Notes: generated by a model from the letters alone, not told the origin. Shown: positions 55,701 through 63,091, counted from the stretch's first letter. The stretch: DNA of 64,000 nt from Rheinheimera hassiensis (GCF_022436675.1 NZ_JAKUJZ010000001.1:496001-560000); one strand, 5' to 3'. Made by a program: numbers and translations.

Positions 55701-55934
55701 AGTACCACTACTGAGGCCGGTAACAATCACAGAAGTGCCACTACTCGCTACAACACGTGTTTCTACCCCTGCTTTTAGCTCCTGCACTTTGAAATTCTGC
55801 GTATCTCCGGGAAGAGACTGCCATGCCAGGGTAAAACTACCGCTTGTGTTAGTTGAAGTGGGGTATTGGGTAAAGCTTACGGCCTGACCGGCCAGTGGAA
55901 AAACAAACAACAACGCCAATATCCAACGTAGCAT
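46797..55934 (-). CDS. Giant RHS/SpvB polymorphic toxin with N-terminal FN3-like repeats
   Basis: A 3045-residue secreted protein. In order: signal peptide (1-19); about nine fibronectin-III-like repeats (~20-850, each with a WxxV...Y(E/R)L pattern and many with Cys pairs); an SpvB/TcaC-like domain (~870-1150, GQASYRLAMPLPPGRAAMQPEV); FG-GAP/VCBS calcium-binding-like repeats (~1180-1600, DGDINGDG-type); a TcdB-middle/RHS YD-repeat shell (~1990-2720); the RHS-associated core (MNGRAYDYNLGRFLSVDP, ~2733); a pretoxin region (ITDFTPIVGDIKGIVEAVLDP); and a toxin of about 130 residues. The tip has RHG...LGLPKW and ends KYYYYETMSGQFVSAGKAR. A BECR-type RNase fold is possible but not shown. It delivers the tip to competitors or hosts. 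Confidence 0.88.
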   Translation of the reverse strand: MLRWILALLFVFPLAGQAVSFTQYPTSTNTSGSFTLAWQSLPGDTQNFKVQELKAGVETRVVASSGTSVIVTGLSSGTYSYELWITRRYFNNQISEWVRETTKHDTISVVVSVTIPPPAKPTAPSLSNNGTYSVSWDAVTGASSYHLEEQINTGGWLEVQNSADRSKAYTGKADGTYAYRVRACIGGNCSGYSATATVQVTYPPASAPGITSNISQTTYSYTGNLSVAWNAVATATRYELEQLIGSTWTNKVRANQTSASLLNYELGSYSFRVRACNAGGCSGWSATKVISLAQAPNITGATTSRGAISLTWAQPGPANYVNVVENNVLIATFSPTLDGKTLTLNRPDGTYNYAMRSCIQIDGGTDNCKPYGLPHTVQVLTVPGIPASIAMPATSDNRSLAVSWGVATGTVHRYQLFQQLGSGSWQPVYSGTARAATATGLTDGSYRFQVRACNTLAGSEDCSTYRTSTTALAAAKPAVPAGITVPANSSSASLSISWLAEPSGNADEYRLQQQFNGGTWQNVFSGNVLNTNVNVNADGRYSFRVMACNTEQSFTSCSGETASASVIVAIAPGMPGVFSGVPTTSTSAAFNISWGQASGRVDRYELEQVAAGGGLTHLYDGPLLSNAVAIGADGSYTFRVRACNDEAGFSGCSTYRTSSATIVAAIPTTPGVPSHNTTGLGKLAINWGVLAKPVYYVLLQGRVNNGSWTAIGGNHSGTGIPPVNLTDGQWQFRMRLCNGYNWACSSYSPASSAAAVRSAPLAPTGLQLPDSSDGALLLNWLAADNKATYFQVFKRQGGGDWLPAAADVAIETAAISNLAVGNWEIAVKACNGFAWACSPYSSPVTHTVIAVPDWVRKSFDQPLLGNISNDTYTPLKPDIGAIRAEAGVSGGQASYRLAMPLPPGRAAMQPEVIINYHSQQGNGVMGVGFGLAAGEAISRCAATVAQDGVTANVSYTATDRLCLNGQRLMAVSGSYGAVNSQYRTEIDQFSRVTQLGGSLNESSTYFKVDYPNGRTAYFGSATNIAKVIHSGRSEAFSWLVDHILDATGKNAIHYNYDDLGSGEVLLNSIYYTGSSASVQGDRSVRFTYESRPDISQSYLATGLSMQTQRLKTISSYVGGDMTQQFSLAYKASGASSRSLLQSVQQCGYQQAQPVCYEPTEFSWQDTPIQYQLEQLKFDGVPVYQQHRTVDTLVPHGDINGDGVRDWPGHFVSAEGIVTGEHSFALNNCQKNPFTLRMECVEGDFDNNGLTDGWDVNAGKLRLLLTQPSMQQTIVNTNINLQSKQAFARYQDHVRHIADFNGDGWQDIVIYRYNSGHPQLQLYSHSGNVAMPYSEANKVLLYTFETAIQGSLRVETSSVQFIGDIDGNGLPDLAEAGTYTFDHGSVSPIPLVRKFLLNRSTLTITQFIPQAFIPFGNAAVPRYFSYFLDVNGDGLADWLGWADDNFTVQLRLNKGGGQFSDLIDLGVTVAVRRYRTHINGEWTVTAYPQYLSSFRVMDIDSDGKAELLIPGSRVAVACTMVKEATNAGVQDKEVCGDEMYLPVRMQPGSSNTSPLPTDQFDDSVYRFTALKFDVTAGGNITATEQLTDIYGSATENFATDAFGKGLTDMVFAYGPRFPETHIDSVNGAMAPFGHQYGLYINRNRGSATGAAPYAQPDVLKAVQDGFNVVHQWDYLPLSTAKATLRNTALSLDSADISAQNSSLAFYLPDRSYVEDGQHFHFASSMFAVAQFSSSDGLGGMSHTRYAYRGAMYHTQGRGFRGFRAIVTEDSNTGLINHTDFRQKFPFTGQVRGQFSFAGTDYPSAYPAFGYDAAQATQAANALSVQVYNWQQNPAHASAMGTSCTSQYRPETDETDLSCPAGAIVSLYLAGSDNYTYDLHSKQQYSHQRSRTSSIDAFGNVLQSSQTITDDSGVYASQTEATYVSQTSPWWPHRLQSQTRHSIPVQQQGTVLSYDSALDSASWVKTSYSDWHLSGAPQQVALSSSDNSRSQSVVTSFNDYGLPLSVTRTAEVMNAGGVWNSQSRTEQIRYSKNGTTEVADGYFPFKLTNALNHTSYLHTDAATGQPASQIDANGVTTTMTYDALGRAASMQRTGQAAQYSWYDSATHDSNAPAGAVWMQVVTQAGMPQQRSYYDQLGRALRKSIKGFAGDWINQDTEYNHRGLVVRQSGPYQAGSAGGETLFADYDILGRPGSKLLPGGLGIEYHYSGLNTDITANSSLQMRRSYNSLNKLLHTEDANGGHTYYRYNGQGLPIVLQDANGVQLTASYNALGQKLSVIDPNQGNSSYQYNGFGELEQETDANGLAIRFDYDVLGRQTTRTSYSGSTVKDSAAFSYDTAFKGLPYQESANGITRTFGYDGSGQLVSNMLALDGKGFTTRYFYDNSTGQPTGLRYPNGLTVQYGYTASGYLQQVSNLASGYVYRTITSQDGFGNTLSASLGNGTAQDNQYDSETGWVQSLTAWRGGTRVHDVECQQYDVYGNIRQVHNHVTGATESYDYDALHRLTNSTYSNMGYTVPISYDYDAVGNLQQKSDYANTYRYGNAQKSLGGNAGANAVRQVVKLNNSTVNFSYDNQGNLLSGDGLSISYNSFKQPTQITRGSNSFAFTYGANLERLKETRSGITTYEIDKLYEEESNGNWRIYLSDIAIIKYDATNQHQIRYTHKDRLGSTLTYTDHNGQVTDRRMFDAFGKPRAADGNTLTPPRLQNLALSRNGFTDHRHLDEVELIHMNGRAYDYNLGRFLSVDPLIQDAANSQSLNPYSYIINNPLSGTDPTGYARITGSRIDRDIKESDIIGDNITGVGGNVTFSGTFQGGGNGAPTAQQAQVSPQTPATDIGRQSGGCGRADSSGCNYTSGQRKNTQNVDIGGIVREEYPLSTITDFTPIVGDIKGIVEAVLDPSLLNITAAGVGLFPFYGDAASKAMKEAKHLRNASESVANSAQKALGHLRIGHTVPWADMTKAQRKAFQHSYSRHGAELGLPKWQQGDAEALRQQFNNVVGHIRETGTNLGTMMKPFNGKSTRVNYFESNLQGTKYYYYETMSGQFVSAGKAR

Positions 55935-56180
55935 ACTTCTTCTTCCTTGAATAAATACTAAAACAATGCCATTACCGGCTAAATTTTAACCTTTATAATT
56001 TATTTTCAGAAGACAGGCAAACTAAATTTGTTACACAATTAACATAAGGTGGGATTTTTAAACATAACTCACGTCACTTTAATCCTATAAAATAACGTAC
56101 TGCGTACACTTACTAAATAAAAACTCAGTTAAATAAAGCTGTTTATTATCAATATTTATTCAATTTACCAGAACTATTGA

Positions 56181-56212
56181 AATTAAAGGGCTACCAATGT
56201 AGCCCTTTAATT
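56181..56212 (-). terminator. Terminator after the M13 peptidase gene
   Basis: Arms of 13 bases (56181-56193 and 56200-56212) are perfect inverted repeats around CCAATG. Read on the minus strand the arm ends in a TTTAATT tract. It lies 14 bases beyond the end of the leftward peptidase gene. Confidence 0.8.
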
Positions 56213-56225
56213 GTTACAGCATCTA

Positions 56226-58289
56226 TTACCAGATTTTCACCCGCACTTTGTCGTCACGGTACATGCCATCACCCGGTTTTACATCATAGGCTTGGTAAAA
56301 CTGTGGCATATTCGATAGTGTACCTAACACGCGATACATGCCAGGAGAGTGTGGCCCGGTGATCACTTGCTGGCGCAGCGCTTCGTCACGGAATTTGATA
56401 CGCCATACCTGAGCCCAGCCCATAAAGAAGCGCTGCTCCGGTTTAAAGCCATCAATGACTGCACCGTTTTGGCCGTTCAGTGAGTTCTGATAGGCTCTGT
56501 ACGACACTGTTAAGCCGCCCAAGTCAGCGATATTTTCGCCTAAACCTAAAGCGCCTTGCAGGTGTAAATCGTCTATCGGGTTAAAAGCGCTGTATTGGTC
56601 AATCATCAGCTGAGCCCGGCCCTGAAACTGGCTAGCATCTTGCTCTGTCCACCAGTCACGCAGGTTACCATCGCCGTCTGAGCGACGACCCTGATCGTCA
56701 AAACCGTGGGTAAATTCGTGGCCGATAACACCGCCGATTGCGCCGTAGTTTACCGCGTCGTCTGCGTCTACATTAAAAAACGGTGGCTGTAAAATAGCGG
56801 CCGGAAACACAATTTCGTTCATGGTAGAGCTGTAATAGGCATTTACCGTCTGCGGTGTCATACCCCATTCGCTGCGATCTACCGGTTTACCTAAACGCCC
56901 GATGGTGCGCTGATATTCACACTCGGCGCTGCGGCGCAGGTTGCCAACTAAATCAGTAGGGCTAATTTCTACACAGCTGTAATCACGCCATTTATCCGGG
57001 TAACCAATTTTGGTGTTAAATTTAGCCAGCTTAATTTGTGCCTGCTTTTTCGTTACCGGGCTCATCCATTCCAGCTCATCAATTGACTGGCGAAATGCCC
57101 CACGCAGATTTTCAATCATCTGGTCCATACGGGCTTTGGCTTCTGGCTTAAAGTGTTGCTCTACGTATTTTTTACCCACCATAAAGCCCAGATTGCTGTC
57201 TACCAGGCTAACTGCACGCTTCTCCCGGCTACGCTGCTCTTGCAGGCCATTTAAGGTTTTGCCGTAAAAATCAAAGCTGGCATTGGCAAAGGCGCTGCTA
57301 AGGTTACCGGCATTGCTGCGGATTAAATGAAACTTCAGATACTGCTGCCACTGCGCTACCGGGGTGTTGGCCTGCAGTTTGGCAAATTCGGTAAAGTAGG
57401 TGGGCTGGCGCACCACTAACTCGTTGATGCTGCCAAGGCCCGCTGCGGTTAAAAAAGCCTGCCAGTCAAAACCCGGCGCCAGTTTAGTTAACTCAGCAAT
57501 AGTCAGCTTGTTATATGTCGCGTTGCGGTCACGGTTTTGCACCCGGCTCCACTGGGCAGCAGCAATTTGCTTTTCCAGCGCAACGATATCGGCGGCAGCC
57601 TGCTCGGCATTATCCATGCCCGCCAGGGCCCATAATTTGGCAATAAATGCCTGATACTGGCCAAGCAATTCGGCCGAGCGGGCATCATCTTTTAAGTAGT
57701 AATCACGATCAGGTAAACCTAAACCCGCCTGCGATGCACCGGTAATGTACTGATCAGACTGCTTTTGATCCTGGCCGACAAACACAGCTACCGGTGTACC
57801 AACGCGGTAGCGCTGCCATTGTCCCCAAAGCGCCGTTAAGTCTTTGTGCGATTTAATATTATCAATTTGCGCCAATTCACCACGTAAAGGGTTCAGGCCC
57901 AGCACTTCGGCCAGCTCTTCATCGAGAAATGCGCTGTATAAGTCGGCAATTTTCTGCTCGTCAGAGCCTTTAACATGTTGCTCAGCCGCCAGTTGCTGCA
58001 CTATGGCCAATACTTGTTTTTCTGCGTTTTCGCGCAGTTCGTCAAAACTGCCCCAGCGAGCTTTGTCACCCGGGATCTCGGTTTTCTCCATCCAGCTGCC
58101 GTTTACATAATGGAAGAAGTCCTGTTGTGGGGCTACGCTGGTGTCCATATTCGCCAGTTCGATACCTGAACTGAGGCCGGTCTGGGTTTGCACCACAGCA
58201 TTATTTTCAGCGGTTACACTGCTGTTCGAGCACGATGCCACGCCCAGCGCCAGCGCAATACTCAGCGCGACTGTTGTAATTTTTTTCAT
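56226..58289 (-). CDS. M13 family zinc metallopeptidase (neprilysin/PepO-like) lipoprotein
   Basis: A 687-residue lipoprotein (MKKITTVALSIALALGVASCSNS, lipobox VASC). The M13 N-terminal domain (~50-430) and the peptidase domain (~480-687) are both present. The zinc motif is HEFTH in GVIGHEFTHGFDDQGR (~523), followed by ENIADLGGLTVSYRA with the third ligand glutamate, and the substrate-binding NAYY motif lies at ~467. The end DDKVRVKIW fits the conserved C-terminal CRVW-type end. It acts on peptides in the periplasm. It is divergent from the DUF350 operon. Confidence 0.93.
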   Translation of the reverse strand: MKKITTVALSIALALGVASCSNSSVTAENNAVVQTQTGLSSGIELANMDTSVAPQQDFFHYVNGSWMEKTEIPGDKARWGSFDELRENAEKQVLAIVQQLAAEQHVKGSDEQKIADLYSAFLDEELAEVLGLNPLRGELAQIDNIKSHKDLTALWGQWQRYRVGTPVAVFVGQDQKQSDQYITGASQAGLGLPDRDYYLKDDARSAELLGQYQAFIAKLWALAGMDNAEQAAADIVALEKQIAAAQWSRVQNRDRNATYNKLTIAELTKLAPGFDWQAFLTAAGLGSINELVVRQPTYFTEFAKLQANTPVAQWQQYLKFHLIRSNAGNLSSAFANASFDFYGKTLNGLQEQRSREKRAVSLVDSNLGFMVGKKYVEQHFKPEAKARMDQMIENLRGAFRQSIDELEWMSPVTKKQAQIKLAKFNTKIGYPDKWRDYSCVEISPTDLVGNLRRSAECEYQRTIGRLGKPVDRSEWGMTPQTVNAYYSSTMNEIVFPAAILQPPFFNVDADDAVNYGAIGGVIGHEFTHGFDDQGRRSDGDGNLRDWWTEQDASQFQGRAQLMIDQYSAFNPIDDLHLQGALGLGENIADLGGLTVSYRAYQNSLNGQNGAVIDGFKPEQRFFMGWAQVWRIKFRDEALRQQVITGPHSPGMYRVLGTLSNMPQFYQAYDVKPGDGMYRDDKVRVKIW

Positions 58290-58486
58290 TAGTGATTCCT
58301 GGTTATTAACATTCTTATTGTTTTAACGCAGGCCAGTGTAGAAGCATGATCAGCGGTGTCCAGCCAATACAGGTTAAGCAGAAGGCCTGCTGCGATAAAT
58401 AACCTGCCGCAGCAGACCGATTTAACTTGAACTACAGCCGTATTTTCCGCAGGATCGGCACTATCACTAAAAACACGGGATCTATT

Positions 58487-58900
58487 ATGCTAAATACTGC
58501 CTTAACCTCACTAACCGGTTTACCGGCTTTCGCAGCGTACTTTGCGCTGGCCATTGTGCTGGTGCTGTTATTTGTCCGCCTGTACACACTGGTGACACCG
58601 CATGACGAATTTGCCCTGATCCGCGCTAACAACGCCTCTGCCGCTGTTGCTTTTGGTGGCGCCTTAATTGGTTTTGCCTGGCCATTGGCAAGCGCTATTA
58701 CGCACTCCATGTCATTACTCGACTGCGCTATCTGGGGCGGCGTAGCCTTGCTGGTACAGATTCTGACCTTTTTTATCAGCACCGCTGTGCTAAAAAAGCT
58801 GCCGCAGCGTATTACGCAGGGTGAACTGGCAGCCGGTATTTTCTCGGCTTGTTGCTCAGTCAGCGTAGGTATATTAAATGCCGCCTGTATGAGTTATTAA
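58487..58900 (+). CDS. DUF350 family inner-membrane protein (YjfL-like)
   Basis: The ATG at 58487, with GGGA at 58477-58480, gives a 137-residue protein with four membrane helices; the longer frame from 58427 is an artefact. SNNASAAVAFGGALIGFAWPLASAI-like sequence (RANNASAAVAFGGALIGFAWPL, ~42-63) marks the DUF350/YjfL family. It precedes DUF1190 and glutathionylspermidine-synthase-like genes, the same set as yjfL-yjfM-yjfC in E. coli. Function unknown; a role in membrane stress or polyamine-linked processes is suspected. Confidence 0.87.
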   Translation: MLNTALTSLTGLPAFAAYFALAIVLVLLFVRLYTLVTPHDEFALIRANNASAAVAFGGALIGFAWPLASAITHSMSLLDCAIWGGVALLVQILTFFISTAVLKKLPQRITQGELAAGIFSACCSVSVGILNAACMSY

Positions 58901-58910
58901 GGATCGCACT

Positions 58911-59552
58911 ATGACTAACACTAAAACATTTAAACGCAGCAAAACCGCCCGCCTGATTATGATGGTACCGGCCGCAGGTTTGGTGCTGGCAGGCTGTGGC
59001 GAAAAGCCGGTTGAAGTACAGGTGTTTAACTCGCCAGACGAATGCGCCGCCTACTATAACCCGCCGGCAGAATGTAAAGCTGCGTTTGACGACGCCAAAG
59101 CTTTGCATCCGCAGGTGGCACCGCGCTATGCCAGCAAGCAGGAATGTGAAACCGATTTTGGTAACGGCCAGTGTGAAACCGCACCGGTACTTGCCGCAAA
59201 CAACACTGTGCCAACAGAACAAACGCAACAAAGCCAGCAAAGCAGCGGCTTTTTTATGCCGATGATGATGGGTTTTATGGCCGGGCAAATGCTAAACCGC
59301 GGTGGTATGGCCGGGGCGCCACAGCAGCAGGCAGCCGCCGCCAACCGCTCGCCGGTGCCAAACCAGCCGTTGTATAAATCACGCGACGATCGCAGTACTT
59401 TTCGTACAGCAACCAATACTGCCGTTGCCAACCAGCCGGGTAGCACCAGCATACGGCCATCAGCAGTGCAGCCTAAGCCTGCTTCCATGGCTCGCCGTGG
59501 TGGTTTTGGTGCCCAGGCAGCTAAGCGCAATGTTGGCAGCTATGGTGGTTAA
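58911..59552 (+). CDS. DUF1190 family lipoprotein (YgiB/YjfM-like)
   Basis: A 213-residue lipoprotein whose signal has the lipobox LAGCGEKP (~27). The mature part has an FNSPDECAAYYNPPAECKAAFDDAKALHPQVAPRYASKQECETDFGNGQCE region with conserved Cys pairs, which defines DUF1190. Then follow a low-complexity middle (FFMPMMMGFMAGQMLNRGG) and a Ser/Arg/Gly-rich tail. It starts ten bases after the DUF350 gene. Its role is unknown; it is coexpressed with the YgiC-like enzyme that follows six bases later. Confidence 0.85.
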   Translation: MTNTKTFKRSKTARLIMMVPAAGLVLAGCGEKPVEVQVFNSPDECAAYYNPPAECKAAFDDAKALHPQVAPRYASKQECETDFGNGQCETAPVLAANNTVPTEQTQQSQQSSGFFMPMMMGFMAGQMLNRGGMAGAPQQQAAAANRSPVPNQPLYKSRDDRSTFRTATNTAVANQPGSTSIRPSAVQPKPASMARRGGFGAQAAKRNVGSYGG

Positions 59553-59558
59553 ACCGGC

Positions 59559-60707
59559 ATGAAACGAGTGAACAGCACCCCAAGGCCGGGTTGGCAGGCC
59601 TTTGCACAAAGTGTTGGCTTTAATTTTCATACCTTTGATGGCGAGCCGTACTGGGACGAAAGTGCCTATTATCAGTTTAGCCTGCAGCAAATAGAGCAGG
59701 ATCTGGAACAGCCTACCGAAGAGCTGCACCAGATGGCGCTTGATCTGGTTGACGATATCGTTAACAACGAGCAAATGCTGCAGCAACTTGCGATACCGCG
59801 CCAGTTTTGGGACGCCGTGCGCAGCAGCTGGCAAAACCAACAGCCGCATTTATACGGCCGCATGGATTTTAGCTACAACGGTACCGGCCCGGCTAAATTG
59901 CTGGAGCTGAATTACGACACGCCAACCTCATTATATGAAACCGGCTTTTTTCAGTGGGTATGGCTGGAAGACCAACTGATGCGTGGCGAGTTACCGCAAG
60001 GCGCTGATCAGTTCAACTCTTTGCAGGACAAACTGCAGCAAGCCTTTAGTGAACTTGACCTGCCACAGCCGTTTTACTTTGCCAGCGTAACCGAAAGCAT
60101 TGAAGATAAAGGCACAGTAGATTACCTGATGGATATAGCCCTGCAAGCTGGTATTAACAGCCGTTATATTCAGTTAGAGCAGTTGGGTGATATCGATGGC
60201 CAACTGGTTGATCTTGAAGGCTTCCCGATACAAGGCTTGTTTAAGCTGTACCCGTGGGAATTTATGCTGCAGGAAGACTTTGCCAGCACTATTGTTACCA
60301 GCCAGACCCAGTTTCTTGAACCGCTGTGGAAGTGTTTATTGTCTAACAAAGGCATATTGCCGCTGCTATGGCAAAAATATCAGGGCCACCCTAACCTGCT
60401 ACCGGCTTTTTTTGATGACGGCAGCGCATTACAAAATGGCTGGGTGCGTAAACCACTGCTTTCACGCGAAGGCGCCAATATAGAGCTGGTAACCAGCGAT
60501 GGCAAAGCGCTAAAGCAAGACGGCCCTTACAACGACAGCGGCTATATCCGCCAGGCGTTAGCGCCATTGCCGCAGTTTAACGGCAACTATGCGCTGATTG
60601 GCAGCTGGGTAGTAGCAGATAGTGCCGCCGGTATTTGCATCCGTGAAGACAACAGCCTGATCACCAAAGACAGCTCACGCTTTTTGCCGCATATTATCCT
60701 CGACTAA
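59559..60707 (+). CDS. Glutathionylspermidine synthase-like ATP-grasp protein (YgiC/YjfC family)
   Basis: A 382-residue ATP-grasp ligase. FSYNGTGPAKLLELNYDTPTSLYETGFFQW (~101-130) and the C-terminal GSWVVADSAAGICIREDNSLIT (~347-369) match the synthetase half of glutathionylspermidine synthase and E. coli YgiC/YjfC. It lacks the amidase half, so it may ligate an amine to a peptide rather than make glutathionylspermidine. It is the last gene of the three-gene operon, and a hairpin follows its stop at 60721. Confidence 0.9.
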   Translation: MKRVNSTPRPGWQAFAQSVGFNFHTFDGEPYWDESAYYQFSLQQIEQDLEQPTEELHQMALDLVDDIVNNEQMLQQLAIPRQFWDAVRSSWQNQQPHLYGRMDFSYNGTGPAKLLELNYDTPTSLYETGFFQWVWLEDQLMRGELPQGADQFNSLQDKLQQAFSELDLPQPFYFASVTESIEDKGTVDYLMDIALQAGINSRYIQLEQLGDIDGQLVDLEGFPIQGLFKLYPWEFMLQEDFASTIVTSQTQFLEPLWKCLLSNKGILPLLWQKYQGHPNLLPAFFDDGSALQNGWVRKPLLSREGANIELVTSDGKALKQDGPYNDSGYIRQALAPLPQFNGNYALIGSWVVADSAAGICIREDNSLITKDSSRFLPHIILD

Positions 60708-60720
60708 TTCACCGTTACGC

Positions 60721-60748
60721 ACCGGGGCGCAAGCTAAAGCGCTCCGGT
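60721..60748 (+). terminator. Hairpin terminator after the YgiC-like gene
   Basis: ACCGGGGCGC (60721-60730) pairs with GCGCTCCGGT (60739-60748) with one G-T wobble and a loop of AAGCTAAA. It lies 13 bases after the stop codon. The T tract is weak. Confidence 0.5.
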
Positions 60749-60893
60749 TAAAATTAACATTCTTCCCGAAAAACACCGTTCTGGCCCGATAATATGTAAA
60801 GAAGTCCGGCACCGCGATGTAAAAACATTTCGTCTTATTTCAGTCATTTAAGTTTACATCAAAAATTTATCATCTAAAAATTAAATCACTTTT

Positions 60894-60921
60894 TTGACAA
60901 CGCTGTCATTTTTGCCATAGT
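60894..60921 (+). promoter_or_regulatory. Candidate sigma-70 promoter for the first chitinase gene
   Basis: TTGACA (60894-60899) is followed by CATAGT (60916-60921) at a 16-base spacing. It lies about 155 bases before the chitinase start. The remainder of the 366-base gap is AT-rich with no supported gene. Confidence 0.4.
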
Positions 60922-61073
60922 CAATTCGCTCATTTCCTATACGATACGGAACCGCTACTTACGCCAGGCAGGCGCCAGAATGTGCAACAACAAACATGTG
61001 CTGCAACGGTAAAACCCAGCCAGCACCACGAGATAAAAAAAGATAAAAACAAGTAACAAAACCGGAGGAAGTT

Positions 61074-62822
61074 ATGTTTAAACAAACAGTTAACCTATGT
61101 AGTGCTGCCTCACTGCTGCTACTGGCAGCCAGTGTACAGGCCGCCACACCGAATGCACCGGTGATCAGCTGGATGCCAACAGAATACAGCCTGCAAAACG
61201 GCAGTGTGCAGGTGCCGGTACGCTGGGATATGTGGTGGGGTACCAACGGTAACAAGTGGTATTTAAAACAAAATGACAGCGTTGTCTTTACTGCTGCAAT
61301 AACACCAAATGGCCAGAATGCACAAACCGGCACTACCAACCTTACCTTTACCCAACCCGGCAGTTATCAGTTACAGGCAAGCTTGTGCCAGGTAACGGGT
61401 ACTGCAGAAGAATGCGCCAGCAGTGGCATTACCACTATTAATATTACCGGCAGCGACGGTGGTGACGGAGGTGACAATGGTGGTGGAGATAACGGTGGCG
61501 GCGATGACGGCTTTAACCCCTGGACTGATCTGGATTTAACCGCCTGGCCGCACCCGCTAAAACAAAGTAATCTGCCGTATCAGAATACCACCGGCAAAAA
61601 AGTGGGTGCTTATTTTGTCGAATGGGGTATTTATGGCCGCGCCTTTAATGCGGCCGATATACCGGCGCAAAACCTGACGCATATTTACTACGGTTTTATT
61701 CCGCTATGTGGCACGAACGCCGGCTTACAACAGGCAAACCCCGAAGGTTACGCTGCTCTGAACAGCCAATGTGCCGGTAAACCGGATTACTCTGTGGTAA
61801 TACACGACAAATTTGCCGCTCTGGAAAAAAGCTACCCTGGCGATGTCTGGGATCAACCGATACGCGGTATTTTTGCCGAGCTGTATCGCTTAAAACAAAC
61901 TCATCCGCATATTAAAATTTTGCCATCAGTTGGCGGTTGGACACTGTCAGACCCCTTGTACGCCGTAGGTACTAATCCAGCAGCGCGGGCGGTATTTATT
62001 GATTCTATTATCGATTTTATCCGCACTTATGATTTTTTCGACGGTATTGATATCGACTGGGAATTCCCTGGCGGTGGTGGTGCCAACCCTAATTTAGGTT
62101 CAGCCCAGGACGGTGCCGGTTTTGCCACCTTGATGCAAGAGCTGCGTGCTGCCCTGGATGCCTTGAGTGTAGAAACCGGCCGCGATTATGAGCTGGCCGC
62201 AGCGATGTCTGGCGGGGTAGAAAAACTCAGCGTTGTTGATTGGGAAGATGCCCACCAGTACATGGACTACATTAACCTGATGACCTACGACTACTACGGC
62301 GCCTGGAACGGCGTGCTGGGCCACCAGACTGGCCTGTATCCGTCGGCTAACTCTCCCACTCCCGGCTTTAGCGCCCATGAAGCCGTGCAATACCTGCTTA
62401 ACCGCGGCGTACCGGCAGGCAAAATTGCGCTGGGAGCCGCCATGTATGGCCGCGGCTGGCAAAACGTGGCAGGTGTAACCGGTAATAACCCCTTTACCGG
62501 CACCGGTGGTGCAGGCATCAGTGGTGGTTGGGAACCTGGCATTATGGACTACAAAAAAATTGAAACCGACTATATGGGCGGGCCTGAAGCCAGCGGTGTT
62601 AATGGCTTTACCGTGGGCTGGGATAACACTGCCAAAGCCAGCTATGTCTGGAACCCTACAACCAATACGCTGATCAGCATTGATACCAAGCGCTCGGTAC
62701 AGGAAAAAGGGGCCTATATTCTGCAGCATCAGCTGGGCGGTATTTTCGCCTGGGAAATCGATGCCGACAACGGCCATATTTTAAACGCGATGCATGAAGG
62801 CTTAGGCCATCCGCAGCAATAA
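61074..62822 (+). CDS. GH18 chitinase with ChitinaseA_N-like domain
   Basis: A 582-residue secreted enzyme. There is a signal peptide (ending VQAA, ~24), an Ig-like ChitinaseA_N-type domain (~25-125, SWMPTEYSLQNGSVQVPVRWDMWWGTNGN), a Gly/Asp/Asn-rich linker (~125-147), and a GH18 barrel with SVGGW and DGIDIDWEFPG, where Glu330 is the catalytic acid. GGAGG precedes the ATG. It cuts chitin in the medium or at the surface. A second GH18 gene follows after a 269-base gap with a repeat. Confidence 0.93.
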   Translation: MFKQTVNLCSAASLLLLAASVQAATPNAPVISWMPTEYSLQNGSVQVPVRWDMWWGTNGNKWYLKQNDSVVFTAAITPNGQNAQTGTTNLTFTQPGSYQLQASLCQVTGTAEECASSGITTINITGSDGGDGGDNGGGDNGGGDDGFNPWTDLDLTAWPHPLKQSNLPYQNTTGKKVGAYFVEWGIYGRAFNAADIPAQNLTHIYYGFIPLCGTNAGLQQANPEGYAALNSQCAGKPDYSVVIHDKFAALEKSYPGDVWDQPIRGIFAELYRLKQTHPHIKILPSVGGWTLSDPLYAVGTNPAARAVFIDSIIDFIRTYDFFDGIDIDWEFPGGGGANPNLGSAQDGAGFATLMQELRAALDALSVETGRDYELAAAMSGGVEKLSVVDWEDAHQYMDYINLMTYDYYGAWNGVLGHQTGLYPSANSPTPGFSAHEAVQYLLNRGVPAGKIALGAAMYGRGWQNVAGVTGNNPFTGTGGAGISGGWEPGIMDYKKIETDYMGGPEASGVNGFTVGWDNTAKASYVWNPTTNTLISIDTKRSVQEKGAYILQHQLGGIFAWEIDADNGHILNAMHEGLGHPQQ

Positions 62823-62862
62823 CCATACTGCCGCGGCCCGGATACTGACAACACAAACAGAG

Positions 62863-63043
62863 GAGTAAGCAAAAACCGCTTTGCCCACGCTAACACGCCG
62901 TGAACCCATCCCTGGGGGCTCGATTGTAGATTTCCTCCTGAAGTCTACCCTTCGGGCCAGCAGAGCTGTGCAAATTCGCTCCAGACGAATTTGTCAGCAT
63001 CCTGGCCTGCAACGGTTAGCTTAGAGCAAAGCGGTTCTTGCTC
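62863..63043. mobile_element. MITE-like intergenic repeat with terminal inverted repeats
   Basis: The ends GAGTAAGCAAAAACCGCTTTGC (left) and GCAAAGCGGTTCTTGCTC (right) are inverted repeats, extended inward by GCTAAC/GTTAGC. The arms are about 25-30 bases with a few mismatches, and the whole unit is about 180 bases with no coding. Inside are AACCCATCCCTGGGGGCTC and a hairpin (CAAATTCG...CGAATTTG at 62971-62993). It resembles short, non-autonomous elements scattered between genes in related gammaproteobacteria. No target duplication was clear. Confidence 0.6.
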
Positions 63044-63091
63044 CCCTGCCATTAGCTCAGGTTCCCTGCGGCATTTTCCGGGAATACCACA

